From Oidiodendron maius Zn (Eukaryota > Ascomycota > Leotiomycetes > Myxotrichaceae): 64,000 nucleotides of DNA. This document shows positions 45,235-57,971 of the stretch, one piece after another (the stretch's first letter is position 1; every line of letters starts with the position of its first letter). The stretch is taken from positions 1,488,001 to 1,552,000 of the forward strand of contig KN832871.1 of assembly GCA_000827325.1 (NCBI GenBank), read 5' to 3'. Under the pieces are notes generated by a model. It saw nothing but the letters and a program-made list of their open reading frames with translations. It ran no database searches and was not told the DNA's origin. Made by a program: the position numbers and the translations under genes.

Positions 45235-48200
45235 TCATTTACCCATTGAAACCGAGCCTCCTCTTCTCTTTGGGTTATTTCGTCCAGGCCGTTTCTTTGT
45301 CGGTGTCTTATTTTTCTGATCGTTGCCTTCAATGAACTTCAGCAACTCGTCTATGCTCCTGGAATCCAATCCCAGGGAGTTGATCGGGTCGCGGCCAGAT
45401 GCCGCTTCTGCAGTTTGACCGACTTGGGGCTGAGGAAGAGTCTGTCCCAACGTGACGCGAGGGGAGACTCTGATGCCTGCGCGGATACGTCGAGCTTGGA
45501 CGTCTTTGGCGTGTTTCGCAATGGAGACGGCGTTTTGGGTGAGTTGTTCAAGCCAGCTCTCTGCTTCCTTAGTGTTTTTATCATTTGCGCCGAGCTCATT
45601 GAGGAAAATATTGTAAGACTCGCGCATACGGTTAACAGCACCCTTGGAGTCTTGGTCCAGAGCTAAGGCCTGGGCAAGCTGGAAGAGCAACGTCGCGGCA
45701 TTGATAGATTGCTTGCCATAGATATCCTCGCAAATTTTGAGGGATGCTTCAAACCAGAGTCGGGACTCATGGTATTCCTTCAGGTGTTGGAGCATAACTG
45801 CAGCGTTGTTGATCGTCGTGATGGAGTCTGGATGATTGGGTCCATAGATGACTTTCCACAGTTCCAGCGCATGTCTCACGTAGCCCAAAGCAGCCTTGGT
45901 ATCACCATTGGCATGGCCAAAGAGTCCAAGATTGAGATAGCTGAGGACTGTTTCTGCGCTGTCGACCCCAAGCGTCCTTTCGGACACAATAACGGATTTA
46001 CGAGCAAGTTCCACAGCAGCATCCTTCTCTTCCAGCTGATAGTATAACATTGACAATGAGTTATAGGCTCGAGCAACCTCAGGATGGATGATTCCGTAAA
46101 TCTGCTCATGCAATGATAGGGATTCGAGCAAAAGTTCCTGACCAAGCTTCTTCTGATTTTGCATGATTGAAATACGACCAGCTTCAAGAGCTTCTTCCGC
46201 CAATGAGCTTCTTGGAGAGGCTTCCTTAATCACAGGAACCACGTTGAGAATATCGTCCGGGCCGAAGGTCACTGGTAAAGTCGAGCGCACGGCAGTGACC
46301 GAAGACGGAGAGCCATCACGAGCCTTCTTCTTCTTCTTGCTGTTGGCACTATGTCCATTAGGCCCACTGTCTTTATTCGTAGAGCCATTAGCTGAAGCTA
46401 GTTCGGCTGTGCCATTCTGCTGGGTCGTAAAGTTGTATTCCTTCATCTCTAACTGGAGGCCAAGTTTTAAAGACACTTCACGAAGCAATTGCAGGTGCTT
46501 CATATCACCAGCCCAGCCCTCTTCAATCGTGTAGCGGTATCGACGAAGGATTTGTTCTTCAATCTCCTTTCTCAACCCAACTGGTGAAACATCTCGGAAA
46601 CTTAGATCTGACTCGGGGTACAGCTTTGAGAGATTTTCATCTATCTCCGCCTTCGGCTTCGGGTTGAGGCCTGCCCCAAGCAAGCAATTAAGCAGGTGGG
46701 AAACGCACGACGCAGTCAACGGGATTGGTAGATACCGCAGATATTTACCAGCCACATGCTTGAATGCTCTTGATACCATTTCCTGGATAGAAAGAACACG
46801 TAGAGATTCGAGGTTCTTTCCTTCAGCAAGCGTAGCGACCTTACCAAGGTATCTAATATTGATACCTCTTTTGTGAAGCAAGCGAGTCAAAGACTGGCCG
46901 TCCATTGGGAATCCTACATCACCCTCCTTGAGGTCATGGATCATTTCCGGTAAGGTTGTGTTACGAAGGTAATCCGAAGCCAACCTAACCTCTTTTTCAT
47001 CTTTCTCCCACTCACTCTTCTCCTCTTCGGTACGTGGCTCCTGTCCACTGAACGCGTCTAAGTTCAAGAAGAATTCGAAGTTCGAGATATCAATTCTCTC
47101 CCTGTCAAAGTCTTCCGCTTTAGTGATATCCGTAGCAGTGCTATCAGTTTTGCTTTCTTGTTCGTCACGCTCAGTAGCATGCGAGGCAGACTTAACGGCA
47201 TCAGAGTCTGACTTCTCAATAGTCTCAGCCGCGTTGGCGGCTGATTTCTGGGCTTGACGTCTTAAATCTAATTCTCCATTTACCCATTCTCGCATCTTGC
47301 TCTTCCAATATGCCTCGACAAGTTCTGGCCTCAGAACAGTCATCCTGTGAGGGTAGGAAGCGTGGTTCGCGTTGTTGGCCTGCTCTGGACTATGGATCGC
47401 GGTACCGCATTCTTCCATCCAACAGATATCTAAGGGCGTGATTCGATACAAGTCGAGCACATACTTCCTGCCGTCTGTTCCGAGGAGACCCTTCGTTTCC
47501 ACACTTCCCTCAAGCTCGTGGCGTTTGCCAGTCTTATCCCAGACAGCATGTTTCTTTGCTTTCAACGCCTTTGAGAGCTTCTGAAACACCGGAACAAACT
47601 TCTCATCTGAAGCAACAACATCTTTTCCATCAACTGCGCCATAATCAATCTGATTCTCGCCTGGGTCTCGCTGCTTGAAAATGCCAGGAACAATGCTCTG
47701 CCCCACAATTCGCTTGCCCAGATAATCGACAACGACAGTTCCCGGCGTGAATAATCCATCAATATCTAATTGATTAACAAGCCGGACTCCCATAACGTCT
47801 TTGCCGGTGGCCACCCGTGCGGCTTCATCACCACCTTCCGATACAAATGTGCCAACGCCGTCAGCACCAAAGGAGAAAAAGACATTGTTATACACAAAGA
47901 TTTGGGCATCTCTACTCTCCGTGGGATTAAGGGGAGCCACCTCGCCCCTCGCAACCAGGACGGCACCTCGCGCAGCAGCGTCTGTGTAGTCAGCGAACAG
48001 CTTTGACGTGAGTCGTTCGCGGAAAACACGGTCTTGAATAGTATCCTTAGGCAACTCCCGTGTTGATTGGAACTCCTCATTCCAGTCTCTTAACGTCTCT
48101 GTATTTTCGACTCCACTTACCAAATAGCTCTCTTGTGTACGTGTGACATCAGACTGATGCGGAATGAGTGGTGATGACGACGCTGGAACTATCCATGGGT

Positions 48201-49391
48201 TGGAGGGAGTAGCATTGGTTATTTGGAAAGTGGACAATGGCTCCTTCGAATTGTTGAACTCCTGGAGTTTCTTGAATGACGCATCAAATGAGAGAGACAG
48301 TTTCTCTATTAGAGTCAACAGGGAATGTGCCGAGTAAGATTTCGGAGCAGCCCTTGGAAAGGGATCGAATTTGCTGTTTGACGACTTGTTTACGTAGAAG
48401 CCAGAAACATGGGATGTGATCTGGTATTGTTCGCCTTCATTTGTGGTCATTTGGAGATATAGCAAATGGCCTCTCTGTCTAAGGTGGTATGGTGGTGGGT
48501 TCCAAGGAGAAACAGAGAGGGACTTTATTGTCTTAGGAGCGTCTTCTTGTATGCGAGGTAATAGGGTAGAAATAGTGCCGTTTGTCTGAAAGTCATATCC
48601 AGACATTGGATGAGCCACGGCTGCTGCTTGCTCATCCTGTGTAGTGTCTACGGCCACGAGAGAGTCGTGAAGAGAGAGACCAGACATTATCCCGTGTAGC
48701 GTGTCAGTCCGGTCCCCAGCAGCGCCAATTAATTCTCGAACTCTGATGACATGGAGCCTAGCCTCTTTCTCAGTATATGCATCCTCGACCAAGTGTAACT
48801 CAGACTCATTCGTCAATCCATTGACCTCTGAGACCTGAACAAAGTCGTTTATCCGTTCACCATTATGTTCGAGATGAAAGCAGGAGTATTGAAAGGTTCC
48901 CGGAAGCTCAATTATCGACTGCCGTACATCATGGATTGACTCTTGTGAGGAAACCTAGTAGGTGAGTACGCAGCAGACAATGGCAGAATGATTAAGTTAC
49001 CATGATCTGGATCTTCTTAGGCTCATGTGGAAGGAGGACGGTGAGCTGGAAGATAGCTTAGGAATCGTTAGCGAACAGCTCAAGAACACCATGGATAAAG
49101 ATAATTCTTCATTATAGGATAATTTCATCTTACCTTCGCCCCCCTCAGCCGTACCATCTACCGAATGGTCATGGCCGTTTGTTTCTACTTGATCAGCATC
49201 AACAGCTTTCTGCGAGCTGTCCGTGGAGGCATTCGGGGTTTCTGGAGGGTTGAATTAGCTTCAATAAACCATTGGCCATACCAATTATAGATTTCTGTCA
49301 CAACAATATAATATTGGAAAGTGTCTGGGGAATTTGGTAGGACCGTTGTTCTCGACATACCCGTAAAAGCTGCGTCATTCGAGTTTGCCAT
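45235..49391 (-). CDS. CLU1: Clu1 / CluA, clustered-mitochondria protein (eIF3-associated)
   Basis: Conserved cytosolic protein that binds mRNAs for mitochondrial proteins and keeps mitochondria evenly distributed. It copurifies with eIF3 in yeast. Four exons on the minus strand (49391-49361, 49241-49134, 49056-49001, 48954-45235) join in frame to 1304 residues. The Clu N-terminal domain starts after about residue 47 (EAIFQLTVLLPHEPKKIQIM, then TFQYSCFHLEHNGERINDF). The CLU domain is in the middle (DWNEEFQSTRELPKDTIQDR, GVRLVNQLDIDGLFTPG, LGKRIVGQSIVPGIFKQ). The eIF3-type central region and TPRs follow (SVIVSERTLGVDSAETVLSY, HALELWKVIYGPNHPDSI, SLKICEDIYGKQSINAAT). The tail is basic (KKRPGRNNPKRRGG). 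The three small 5' exons explain why the long frame alone lacks a good start. Confidence 0.94.
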
Positions 49392-49965
49392 GATGGGATC
49401 AAATTGAATCCGGAGAGCGCTCTAGATAATGAACGCAGACAAACAAGAAGGCAATTAATCAGAAGATAGAAAAAGGACAGTGAGCTTTGACAAGCACAGG
49501 ACTGTACAGCATAAAAGAATGGGGTTTATTTTCCATTCCCGGGCATTGGAAACTTTTTGTTTTCGGGACGTCTACGTTACATAATCACGGGTACATGCGG
49601 AATGGCTCGCTAATCCTTACCCCTTGACTGGAGCCCGCCATTGTTTATATTTACATGATTGCTTCCCAGCACCTTTCTTCAGCATATTTGTCGTTACAGC
49701 ATCACCACCCGTACAATTTGCTTATCTATTGCATTGACTATCTATTGGTCCTTTAGGTGAGAACTGCGTGAGGTTACTGGCCGCGATTGTATAATTCGCC
49801 TGAGTAGCTCTTTAGCGGTGCTGCCCTGTCATGTACTTTTTTGCACCTATATCACCCATTGGTAAGTCTAATCAATTTAACAAAAGCGGGGGTTTGGTGA
49901 AGCATGCTCAATATATGTCACAACTGTTCAGGTATTAACCCTTCGGTAGGAAATACCCTACGGGG
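49392..49965. promoter_or_regulatory. divergent promoter of CLU1 and the next gene
   Basis: About 570 bases between divergent starts. It is AT-rich around 49500-49700. No recognised element beyond short CCCGTACA-like strings. Confidence 0.4.
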
Positions 49966-52680
49966 ATGGAGACCGGGGCATTAAACGTAGAATCTTCACG
50001 CTTCACTCCCGTTCGACGGCGCCAGTCGACCATAAATAATAGAACCCAGCAAGGTGATTCAGAGAAGGAGTGGACGGCAGCGAGATGTAACCGTTTGCTC
50101 CGCGCTCTGACATCGAGAGTTGCAATTCTCAAGAAGGATATTTCACGGCTTCAATCCGCCACTGGCTCTAAGATTACAGCGGCTGAATCGAATGCCGGAA
50201 ACCGCAAGAAGCGTGGGTGTGCTTCACCGGGTGATGCGGATTGGGCACACTCTCGAAAAAAGATTAAAAAAACATACTCCGCCCGTGGTGGGAGGAGCAG
50301 TAGTGAATCTCGCACGGCCTCGTTTGGAATGCCAAGATCTCTGAAAGACGGACTGCACCTGATACCAGGAGAAATCTCAATACCGACGCCTACACTTCAC
50401 CATGCACTATGGGAGCATAACACAAGTCAATATTCGGCACCTATACCTACAGATGAAACTATATCAGGCTCAAAAGATCAAGGGAAGAGATGCCCGAGAC
50501 CTAGGGATGGAGAAGTTCAATTTCAGCTGTCCAAGACGATGCGAGAGCTTCGTAAGACAACTCCTACTGGGCGGTACACTACTTATGAAGGAATATATTC
50601 TGGGCTCGAAGGGTTGCTAAGAGTAACAACACCTACGGAAGAAGAGATCAATCTCCCTGGAACCGGGTCATTTTTATCAATGTGCTTGAGAGCCATTCCG
50701 CATTATATTAAGAAAGAAGAGGCACTTCTGACAGATGAATTGGAAAAAAGTGGTCGCATATCAGCAATTAATAGAAGAGATGTGTCAACAGAGATATATG
50801 ATGATCTAGAAACTTTTGGTTCGTCAGGGCATGGCTGGAAACATCTCAGAACTGTCGTTCGGGCACACGGAATCCAGGTTCTCTGCATGGCTATCCAAGA
50901 GGGCTTGATTGACTTGGAAGTCTGTGGAATTCTGGTTTCTCTTTGTGTTAATATGCATGCGACAAGAGAGGCTGAAATACTGCTTTCTGCGCTGCTGTCC
51001 ACCGGAAATTTCACAAAGCCAAAGTCTGTTGTCACGCGGTTTGATGATGACATTGCGACTCGCCCATTATCAATGTTTTGGGATTTTACAGCGCGCAGAG
51101 GATGCTTCTCTTACCAATACAGGCGACTCTCAAGCATGTTTGCAAATGGCAACCTTCATACCAGCTGGTTGGCAACCAGAGAATTTATTACGTTCTGGGC
51201 GCGAGCTGTGCAAGAATTTTCATCCGAATCTGTAGACCCCAATGCAATTACATTCTTTCATACGACACTGCCGTTGCTTGCAACGTACGGTAAACCCGGC
51301 CAGAAAAACAAACGGGCTTCAGACGCTGCGGATGTAGTTCTATTGGAACCGACAAAACAAACATTTTCAAGCTTGGTAGTCACACTCTCGACCATTGTAA
51401 TTCTAAGCAAGGGAGCAGGTCACCCAGAAGGATCAGTCATATTCCATCCCAACTACAACGAGGTTACCCGCTTGTTCAGGACGTGCCTTGTGCAGTGGAC
51501 ACTCGATGACACGTTTAATATGAAGTATATATCGTTAGTGCTGGCGATCCTTATGATTGAGTCTTACGATGGAGGCTCCCCAGATGTCAATCTCGTTGAT
51601 GTTGTTGAAAATTACTTACCCCTCATCAACTCGGCAAAACTGGCTACAAGGCGTAATGAATTGGCCACGTTTGTTTGCTCCATAGCTCGATGCTGTGGTA
51701 GAGGAGTTTCAAATTCAGGGTTCGAATATCTACGGCGTCTACACATATCACTAGAGACATTTGCATACAACAGAGAATTGGATGGAGTGAAGCTCGTGCA
51801 GGAAATCATCGTTGATAGTGCGTTTGCATTTGCGCAGCAGGTTCCTAACACGCAACATCTTGATTACGCCACCAACAAAGAGGCAGAATTTCGTGTGATG
51901 AGACGAGGCTCGGTGGATTCTACATCGTCTGAGAATGCGAACGGCAGGGCAGGGTATCGCTGGGAAGAAGGCATCAGCGAGTGGGTTGTCGCAACCCCGG
52001 TGGCAAGAAGTGTGAACTCTTTCAGTCTGGAGGAGGAATCCTCTGTGGATGACTCCGAGTGTGAGACACCCTTCCATCACAGAAGTCATCGAACTCGACC
52101 CATCTATGCAGTGTGCTCGACTTTGACGGACTTAGCACCGTCATCTGTTAGCAAACACGACTATAGCGACACATCCCGTTCCAACACTCCTGGATATGAG
52201 TCCTCTGGGTCGGATGGCTGTAGTGATGGGGATGATACTGCTACAACATCTCCCGAGAGTACGACCGAGTCAGGTATGCACAAATCTTACCAATCCGATG
52301 ACGAGCTGTTTATGGGCTCTGTGCATGACGAAGATCTGGAGATGGATGAGCTATGCAGACCTGATTCTCCATCATTGGCGTCAGATACCAGCACCGGGTT
52401 TGGGAAGAGTCGTTATTATGTGGGCCAGGCCCCTAGGCTGAGTAGAAGAGTGTTTCGGCAGAGTCTTCACTGGGAGATGTTTGATGAAAGCGATGACGAG
52501 CTAAGCTTCTTGTCGGCCTTATCTCATAATTCCCCTTCGCAAGGCTCCACGGACGGGAGGAGAGCCAGCGCAAAATCGCAGGTTCTGAACGGAGGGAAGA
52601 GGATCCCAAGACGAGTGATATCGACTGCAAGATTAGATACGTCTCTTCTTGGCGACAGCGAGGACGAATTGGGTATGTGA
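49966..52680 (+). CDS. conserved-looking hypothetical protein of 904 residues
   Basis: Not recognised. One exon. The N-terminal third is basic and Ser/Arg-rich, with a short helix (AARCNRLLRALTSRVAILKK) near 40 and patches KKRGCASP and SRKKIKKTYS that could be nuclear signals. The middle (about 190-630) looks folded and largely helical (TGSFLSMCLRAIPHYIKKEE, KHLRTVVRAHGIQVLCMAIQ, DLEVCGILVSLCVNMHATRE). It may be a HEAT/ARM-like solenoid, but no repeat register is clear. The last 270 residues are acidic and Ser/Asp-rich (SDDELFMGSVHDEDLEMDEL, FDESDDELSFL, LLGDSEDELGM), with several SD and DDE motifs typical of CK2 sites. A chromatin or replication role would be a guess. Confidence 0.72.
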   Translation: METGALNVESSRFTPVRRRQSTINNRTQQGDSEKEWTAARCNRLLRALTSRVAILKKDISRLQSATGSKITAAESNAGNRKKRGCASPGDADWAHSRKKIKKTYSARGGRSSSESRTASFGMPRSLKDGLHLIPGEISIPTPTLHHALWEHNTSQYSAPIPTDETISGSKDQGKRCPRPRDGEVQFQLSKTMRELRKTTPTGRYTTYEGIYSGLEGLLRVTTPTEEEINLPGTGSFLSMCLRAIPHYIKKEEALLTDELEKSGRISAINRRDVSTEIYDDLETFGSSGHGWKHLRTVVRAHGIQVLCMAIQEGLIDLEVCGILVSLCVNMHATREAEILLSALLSTGNFTKPKSVVTRFDDDIATRPLSMFWDFTARRGCFSYQYRRLSSMFANGNLHTSWLATREFITFWARAVQEFSSESVDPNAITFFHTTLPLLATYGKPGQKNKRASDAADVVLLEPTKQTFSSLVVTLSTIVILSKGAGHPEGSVIFHPNYNEVTRLFRTCLVQWTLDDTFNMKYISLVLAILMIESYDGGSPDVNLVDVVENYLPLINSAKLATRRNELATFVCSIARCCGRGVSNSGFEYLRRLHISLETFAYNRELDGVKLVQEIIVDSAFAFAQQVPNTQHLDYATNKEAEFRVMRRGSVDSTSSENANGRAGYRWEEGISEWVVATPVARSVNSFSLEEESSVDDSECETPFHHRSHRTRPIYAVCSTLTDLAPSSVSKHDYSDTSRSNTPGYESSGSDGCSDGDDTATTSPESTTESGMHKSYQSDDELFMGSVHDEDLEMDELCRPDSPSLASDTSTGFGKSRYYVGQAPRLSRRVFRQSLHWEMFDESDDELSFLSALSHNSPSQGSTDGRRASAKSQVLNGGKRIPRRVISTARLDTSLLGDSEDELGM

Positions 52681-53963
52681 TCCGTCATATAGCATAACAT
52701 GTACTGAAGGTAGTGTGACGACGATTGCGTCCACGGCATGCTACGTCAACCATCTGCGACGGCTCCACGTAGACGGGTGCACGCCATAAATGTAAGTTTT
52801 TGGCCGTGACTATGGCTGGGGTTATTTTGGACATCTCGACCAAACGAGGAGTGGTCGATCACTGCAGGAGATCGCTCAACAGCCGGCGGCGTAGTGCACC
52901 TCGCATGCCTGCCCACAGTGGCGCGTCGTTCATCGTACAGACTTCTGGTAATATAGAAGACCGTTCGCCCATTGCCAAATCCTCATCAAGAAGGCCAGTA
53001 GCACAAAGGGACGTGGGGAAGGGTTGGGGCCGTGTTATGCGCCGCGTGTCGGACTGCAAAGGCTTTGGGAGGACGGGCAAGTTGTGAAGAGATGCATTAT
53101 TCCGTGTAGACGTATACCATGGCAATCAAACCGTGCCCAAACCTGCCCTCCCCGCTCGCAAAGTGATGGCGATAACTTGTCGTGCGCGTTAGCACCCTAA
53201 TTGGAGTCCAGCCAATATCATCGCTGGGGCATGGAGGAAAAAGACGTGAGGGGCCGTTTCAGCTAGAGGACGCCAGTGGACGTGGGAGCTGACGTTGCGG
53301 CCTATCACCACGGCCCCTCCGCCGCCTGTCCAGAGTTCGATGCCCATCTGCCCCTGGGGCCCCCTGGCTCCCACGCATTAAGTGGTGACTTCTGCTGGTA
53401 ACGAGTCCTGGTCCGACCGCGATGGAGGCGCCGAGGCGCTCTTCTGGTTGGCCGGCGGTAATTGGTAGGGAGCGTGGGTTTTTGGTATTTTGTCCTGGCC
53501 GGATCCTAACCAGGCTGGCCATTTGCTGCATTCTCTCTTCCTTATCTGCTCTCCTCCTTACCTTTCTCCCTTCCTTCCCGTTGATCATTTTTTTGTTTTC
53601 TATTTGCGACAAACGCACCGTCCATCGGAATCTTTTCTGCGGCTGCGTGGGGCGTGGAACGCCGTTCTTGGTGCTTTTTCTTCTCTTCTCCCTGATTCTC
53701 CTCGCTCCCTCGTTGACGAGACTCGAGGAGACTTCGAAGGATCCTTCTGGCCGCAACCACTCTCGACAAACGCTTTCTACACACGTTACCGGGCCCGGGG
53801 AGATTCTGTATTTTGCTGGCCATCTACAGAGTCACGTCATTCATTCCTTCTGTGTTCGTCTATTCATTCAGCTGTGTCCCGTCGCCTTCGTTGCTCCTAG
53901 AGCGTACCGAACTCCACTTGTTCTTCTCGATTTCGAAACAAAGTTCTTTAGATAGCGTCCACC
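52681..53963. other. intergenic region and ferric-reductase 5' leader
   Basis: About 1.28 kb with no supported gene. From about 53520 to 53800 it is strongly CT-rich on the plus strand (CTTTCTCCCTTCCTTCCCG type), as in promoters and leaders of highly expressed fungal genes. Opposing short frames there (for example 53259-53756) are the reverse of this tract. Confidence 0.45.
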
Positions 53964-55900
53964 ATGTCCTCTTTATGGACACAATTTGCTGCCCTCCTGG
54001 CTTTGATGGCACAAATATCCTCAGCGCAACAAGCTGCTCCGCCCACGCCAAGTACCCCCGAGGCATCAGCTGCCGCCGCCTTACAAGCAAACGCCGATAC
54101 ACTCAATAAAGACTTCTACGACTATGTATTTATTGTGCTATCTTCTCTCATTTTGGGCTTGGCGATCTGGAGGATAGGCATCGAATCCGTCAAGTACGCG
54201 CGGACGTTGATTTGCCTCAACAATGAGAGGCAGCTGTACTTCGTTAAACCCTCGGCACCTTTCGCTAGTTTCAAGAAGCATTTTCTCTATGCCCCTATTT
54301 TCAGAAAGAGGCATAATCGAGAATTTCAGCTGTCGGCGGCTGTCAACGTTGGGACACTGCCTACCCGATTTCAACTGTTATTTATCGTGGCGTATTTGGG
54401 GACGAATATTGCGTACTGTGTAGTTGGCATTGACTGGAGCCAACCATCAACTACCGTGCTTAAGGAGCTGAGAAATCGGACTGGTATACTTGCTGTCACC
54501 AACCTGGTCAGTCACATTTCATGCCCGACTCTGAAGGATTCTACGTAATGCTGACAACCTCCAGATCCCCCAGTTCATCCTGGCCGCCCGGAACAATCCA
54601 TTAATCAATGTGCTGAATATTTCTTTTGACAGCTTCAATCTGTTGCACAGATGGTTTGGAAGAATCGTCGTGCTGGAAGTAATCGCTCATACAACTTCAT
54701 ATGCCATATATGAGGTCCGTACGGCGGGATGGAAGGGACTCGAAAAAGCTATCACGAATGGTTCCATGACCATGTATGGCTTCATTGTAAGTAGTTCTAG
54801 ACGACCACTATTGTGCTCTGTGGCTCACTCGCAATTCGCAGGGTTTTGTTGCTGTCGTTACAATAGCTATTATGTCGAACTCGATATTTCGACATGCATT
54901 TTATGAGACCTTCAAACTTCTTCATATGGCATTGGTCATACTTGTAATCATTGTCATCTGGTTCCACTTGAGATTGTCCAACATCCCCCAAATTACCATC
55001 CTCTACGGTGTTGTTGCTCTCTGGGTTACGGAACATCTTCTGAGGGCGACGAGAGTCCTGTATCGGAACAGGGGGGGTTCGAAAGCGGTTGTGGAGGCAT
55101 TACCAGGAAACGCCTGCCGCGTTACTATCGCCATGGCACGGCCATGGAGCTTTAAGCCAGGCCAGCACGCATATCTCTACATACCCAGTCTCGGACTCTG
55201 GACATCGCATCCCTTCTCTGTAGCTTGGTCTCAAGAAACAGAGATCCTGGACCCTGATGAGAAGTTAGCTATGAACCGCCAAGATATTCTGGCCATGCAG
55301 AAGACTAGCTTGTCATTCATTGTCCGTGCTAGAACGGGTTTCACAAATACCTTGTACCAGAGAGCGTTAGCCTCTACAGATGGGCGCTTTACGGCCAACT
55401 GCGTGGCGGAAGGGCCATACGGAGGTATGCACATGATGCATAGCTATGGGACAGTTATGCTCATAGCAGGAGGCGTTGGCATCACGCATCAGGTTCCTCA
55501 TGTACGTGACCTAGTCGCAGGGTATGCAAATGGCACGGTAGCTGTTCGAAGGCTTGTGCTTATCTGGATCATTCAATCGCCGGAACACTTGGAGTGGATC
55601 CGACCTTGGATGACTTCCATCCTGGCTATGGAAAAGCGCCGTGACGTGCTTCGCATAATGCTTTTTGTTACCAGGCCGCGGTCCACGAAGGAGATCCATA
55701 GCCCGTCCGCAACAGTGCAGATGTTCCCCGGCCGACCCAATATCGAGGCATTAATGGACATCGAGATGGAAAACCAAGTAGGGGCGATGGGTGTGTCGGT
55801 GTGTGGCAGTGGTGACTTGTCTGACGACGTCAGAAGAGCAGTCCGCACTCGCCAGCATGCCGCTAACATTGATTTCGTCGAGGAATCGTTCTCCTGGTGA
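53964..55900 (+). CDS. ferric reductase-like transmembrane flavocytochrome (FRE family)
   Basis: Predicted plasma-membrane NADPH-dependent metalloreductase that reduces Fe3+ before uptake. Three exons (53964-54506, 54565-54786, 54842-55900) join in frame to 607 residues. It starts with a cleavable signal-like segment (MSSLWTQFAALLALMAQISS). Several membrane helices follow, including FYDYVFIVLSSLILGLAIW and FQLLFIVAYLGTNIAYCVV. Haem-ligand His pairs are His209/His223 (LLHRWFGRIVVLEVIAHTT) and His283/His297 (LLHMALVILVIIVIWFH), each spaced by 14, which is the family signature. The FAD-binding motif is HPFSVAW, preceded by PWSFKPGQHAYLYIP. The NAD(P)-binding loop is GGVGITH. Iron regulation by GATA factors is known for such genes but not tested here. 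It could act on another metal or oxidant. Confidence 0.86.
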
Positions 55901-56666
55901 TCAAGAAGATGTTCTAAGGCAGTATACGTTTCGACGAGAATTATTTTGCATGGTTTCTGTGGCTTGTTAGTTGATGATCACTCATTCTTTGTATATTTTC
56001 TAGGGCCTATGCTTCAAAAAGCTGGTGTGTGCAGTGGGAGTTGGGTCGGCTTATTGCATCGGGCAATCAGCAAGTATTAGTACTGTAGATGAAGTAAATG
56101 ACATTCATTTCAGAAGATGCCAGTTGTTCCCTCGACTATTGACAAAACCTCAATCCAGTCTGTGATACCTCTGTAGAGCCACAATACCCTTCTTATCAGA
56201 CCGACGGGAAAGCATACATTTGTCAGTTAAAGCATACCGATCTCTATAATCAGACAGGTACATCTGGTACTGTACCACACAATGAGTCGACAACATGATA
56301 CCCCTGAATGGACGTTGTGGGGAAATATTGTTAGTCAGCAGTGCCTAATCGCTAACACTGTTAAATCACAGTACGCGGAGCACGATAAGAACATCCCGCA
56401 TGTGACCTTCATACCAGCCTACCGCCATCCATGCTCGGAGCCTCGACTTTGAATCGTAACACCTGTACACTTCAAGCCCAACTGCCTAGCCTCTCATCTA
56501 CTACAAGAAATAAGCCTTGCACTTGCCCAAAATCTCCAGCAAGAGGAAATATCACTGCCTCGCATCCTAAGCTCTCTGATCCATAACCGTTGGGTCACAT
56601 TCCAGACCAGGCAGACACAGCCAAGAGGGCGCCACCTGCGAGGAGCGTTGCTCCCTCATCGCCATC
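55901..56666. other. intergenic region
   Basis: About 770 bases with no supported gene. It probably holds the 3' UTR of the reductase gene and the promoter of the Yippee gene. Confidence 0.45.
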
Positions 56667-57057
56667 ATGGGCCTCGCATACAACACATATCTAAACAGCT
56701 CCAAGATCTACGGGTGCAAGAATTGCAAAGCCCACCTAGCCAACCATGACGACATTATAAGCCGGGTCTGAATTCCCCCTCTTCTTTTCCTAGAATGTAA
56801 CTAATCGTCCTTGATTACAACAGAACTTCCGTGGCCAGCATGGCAAGGCATATCTGTTCAACATGGTGGTCAACGTGGTCGAGGGCGAGGCCTGCGAGCG
56901 GAACATGACGACCGGGCGACACCTTGTGCGGGACATCGCGTGCCGGCAGTGCGGCGAGAACGTAGGGTGGAAGTACGACAAGGCGTTCGAACAGAGCGAG
57001 AAGTACAAGGAAGGAAAATTCATTTTGGAGGCGGAAATGCTCTGTAATGTTCTGTGA
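56667..57057 (+). CDS. Yippee-like zinc-binding protein
   Basis: Small conserved eukaryotic protein, 110 residues, with a single zinc-binding Yippee fold related to the CULT/Mis18 fold. Two exons (56667-56765, 56824-57057) join in frame. The zinc ligands are the CxxC pairs at GCKNCK and CRQCG. The core is NFRGQHGKAYLFN, NMTTGRHLVRDIACRQCG and VGWKYDKAFEQSEKYKEGKF, ending ILEAEMLCNVL. Length and order match other Yippee proteins. The donor is GTCTGA, slightly non-standard. Function in fungi is poorly known; links to cell-cycle or stress control are inference from animals. Confidence 0.9.
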
Positions 57058-57971
57058 AGGAGATGGAGCTTTTAATAAAAGTGATGAGACGTTTTGGAAT
57101 GAATGGAGTGGACAGAATGACAGTCTGGCAGCGGGAGAAAGGGGTTGCATAAGGGGAGTTGGGTCGGGGTTATTTAGGGCATATCTAGGGGCGTTTTTTC
57201 TAGGGGCGTGGTCTTGGAAGGATGGTATTTTGAATCCTCTTTTCATGAAGGGGGGAGTAACTCTTGGGTTGGGACTGGCTTACGGAAAGAGACTGAGCCT
57301 TATACAATGAGCAACGCTGAGAGGAATCATAAACATCCGGAAACTGATACTGTGCTTCGATTCAAGCGTCTGACACATGCATACAATATAGCTAGTCTCC
57401 GGCTTGGTATGCACCCTCGCTGTCATCACGGCCTTGGATAGGTCTAAGTTCCATGCCGAATGCATAGGTACTGGACATAAGTGTATTATCTAGGCTCCAT
57501 GTAAGTAGCAGGTTATCTCACTGGCTAGAGCTGTCTATAGACTGAGGTACCAGTGGTAGCTGAGGCTTCAGTCTCTCTATCGAGAATTGTGTCTCCTATA
57601 TATCTCGCTGTGAGTCTCGTTCCAAGTTGGCCAGCTTATTTGGCGACTGCAAACGCAGTGCGCAATCGCCATAGATGCAACACTCCGGTCAATTCCAGAT
57701 TCAGAAGCTGGAGAGACCTGTTGCTGGATCAAAGGATCTAAGATGTGGTTATTGCTCAGCCATTACCATGCTTGGTCAACCTGGAAGCTCTTAGCAGGTG
57801 GCGAAACTAGCCAGCTAGATTCCAGCGACTTTTATCTGACGCTGTATTGGCATAGGTGGCTGCAATCAAGATAGCAAGCCATAGACCATCTATATAGCGA
57901 GTATTGCGCTCTCAAACACTGTCGAGAATAAATTTCGCCGACCCAACTTTGCTCGTAAACTTTACGATTGA
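57058..57971. other. convergent intergenic region
   Basis: About 900 bases between the Yippee and SEN15 3' ends. No supported gene; several short frames without domains. Confidence 0.5.

Noticed and set aside
53259-53756. 165-residue minus frame
   Set aside because: It is the reverse of a CT-rich leader, giving Lys/Arg/Glu runs.
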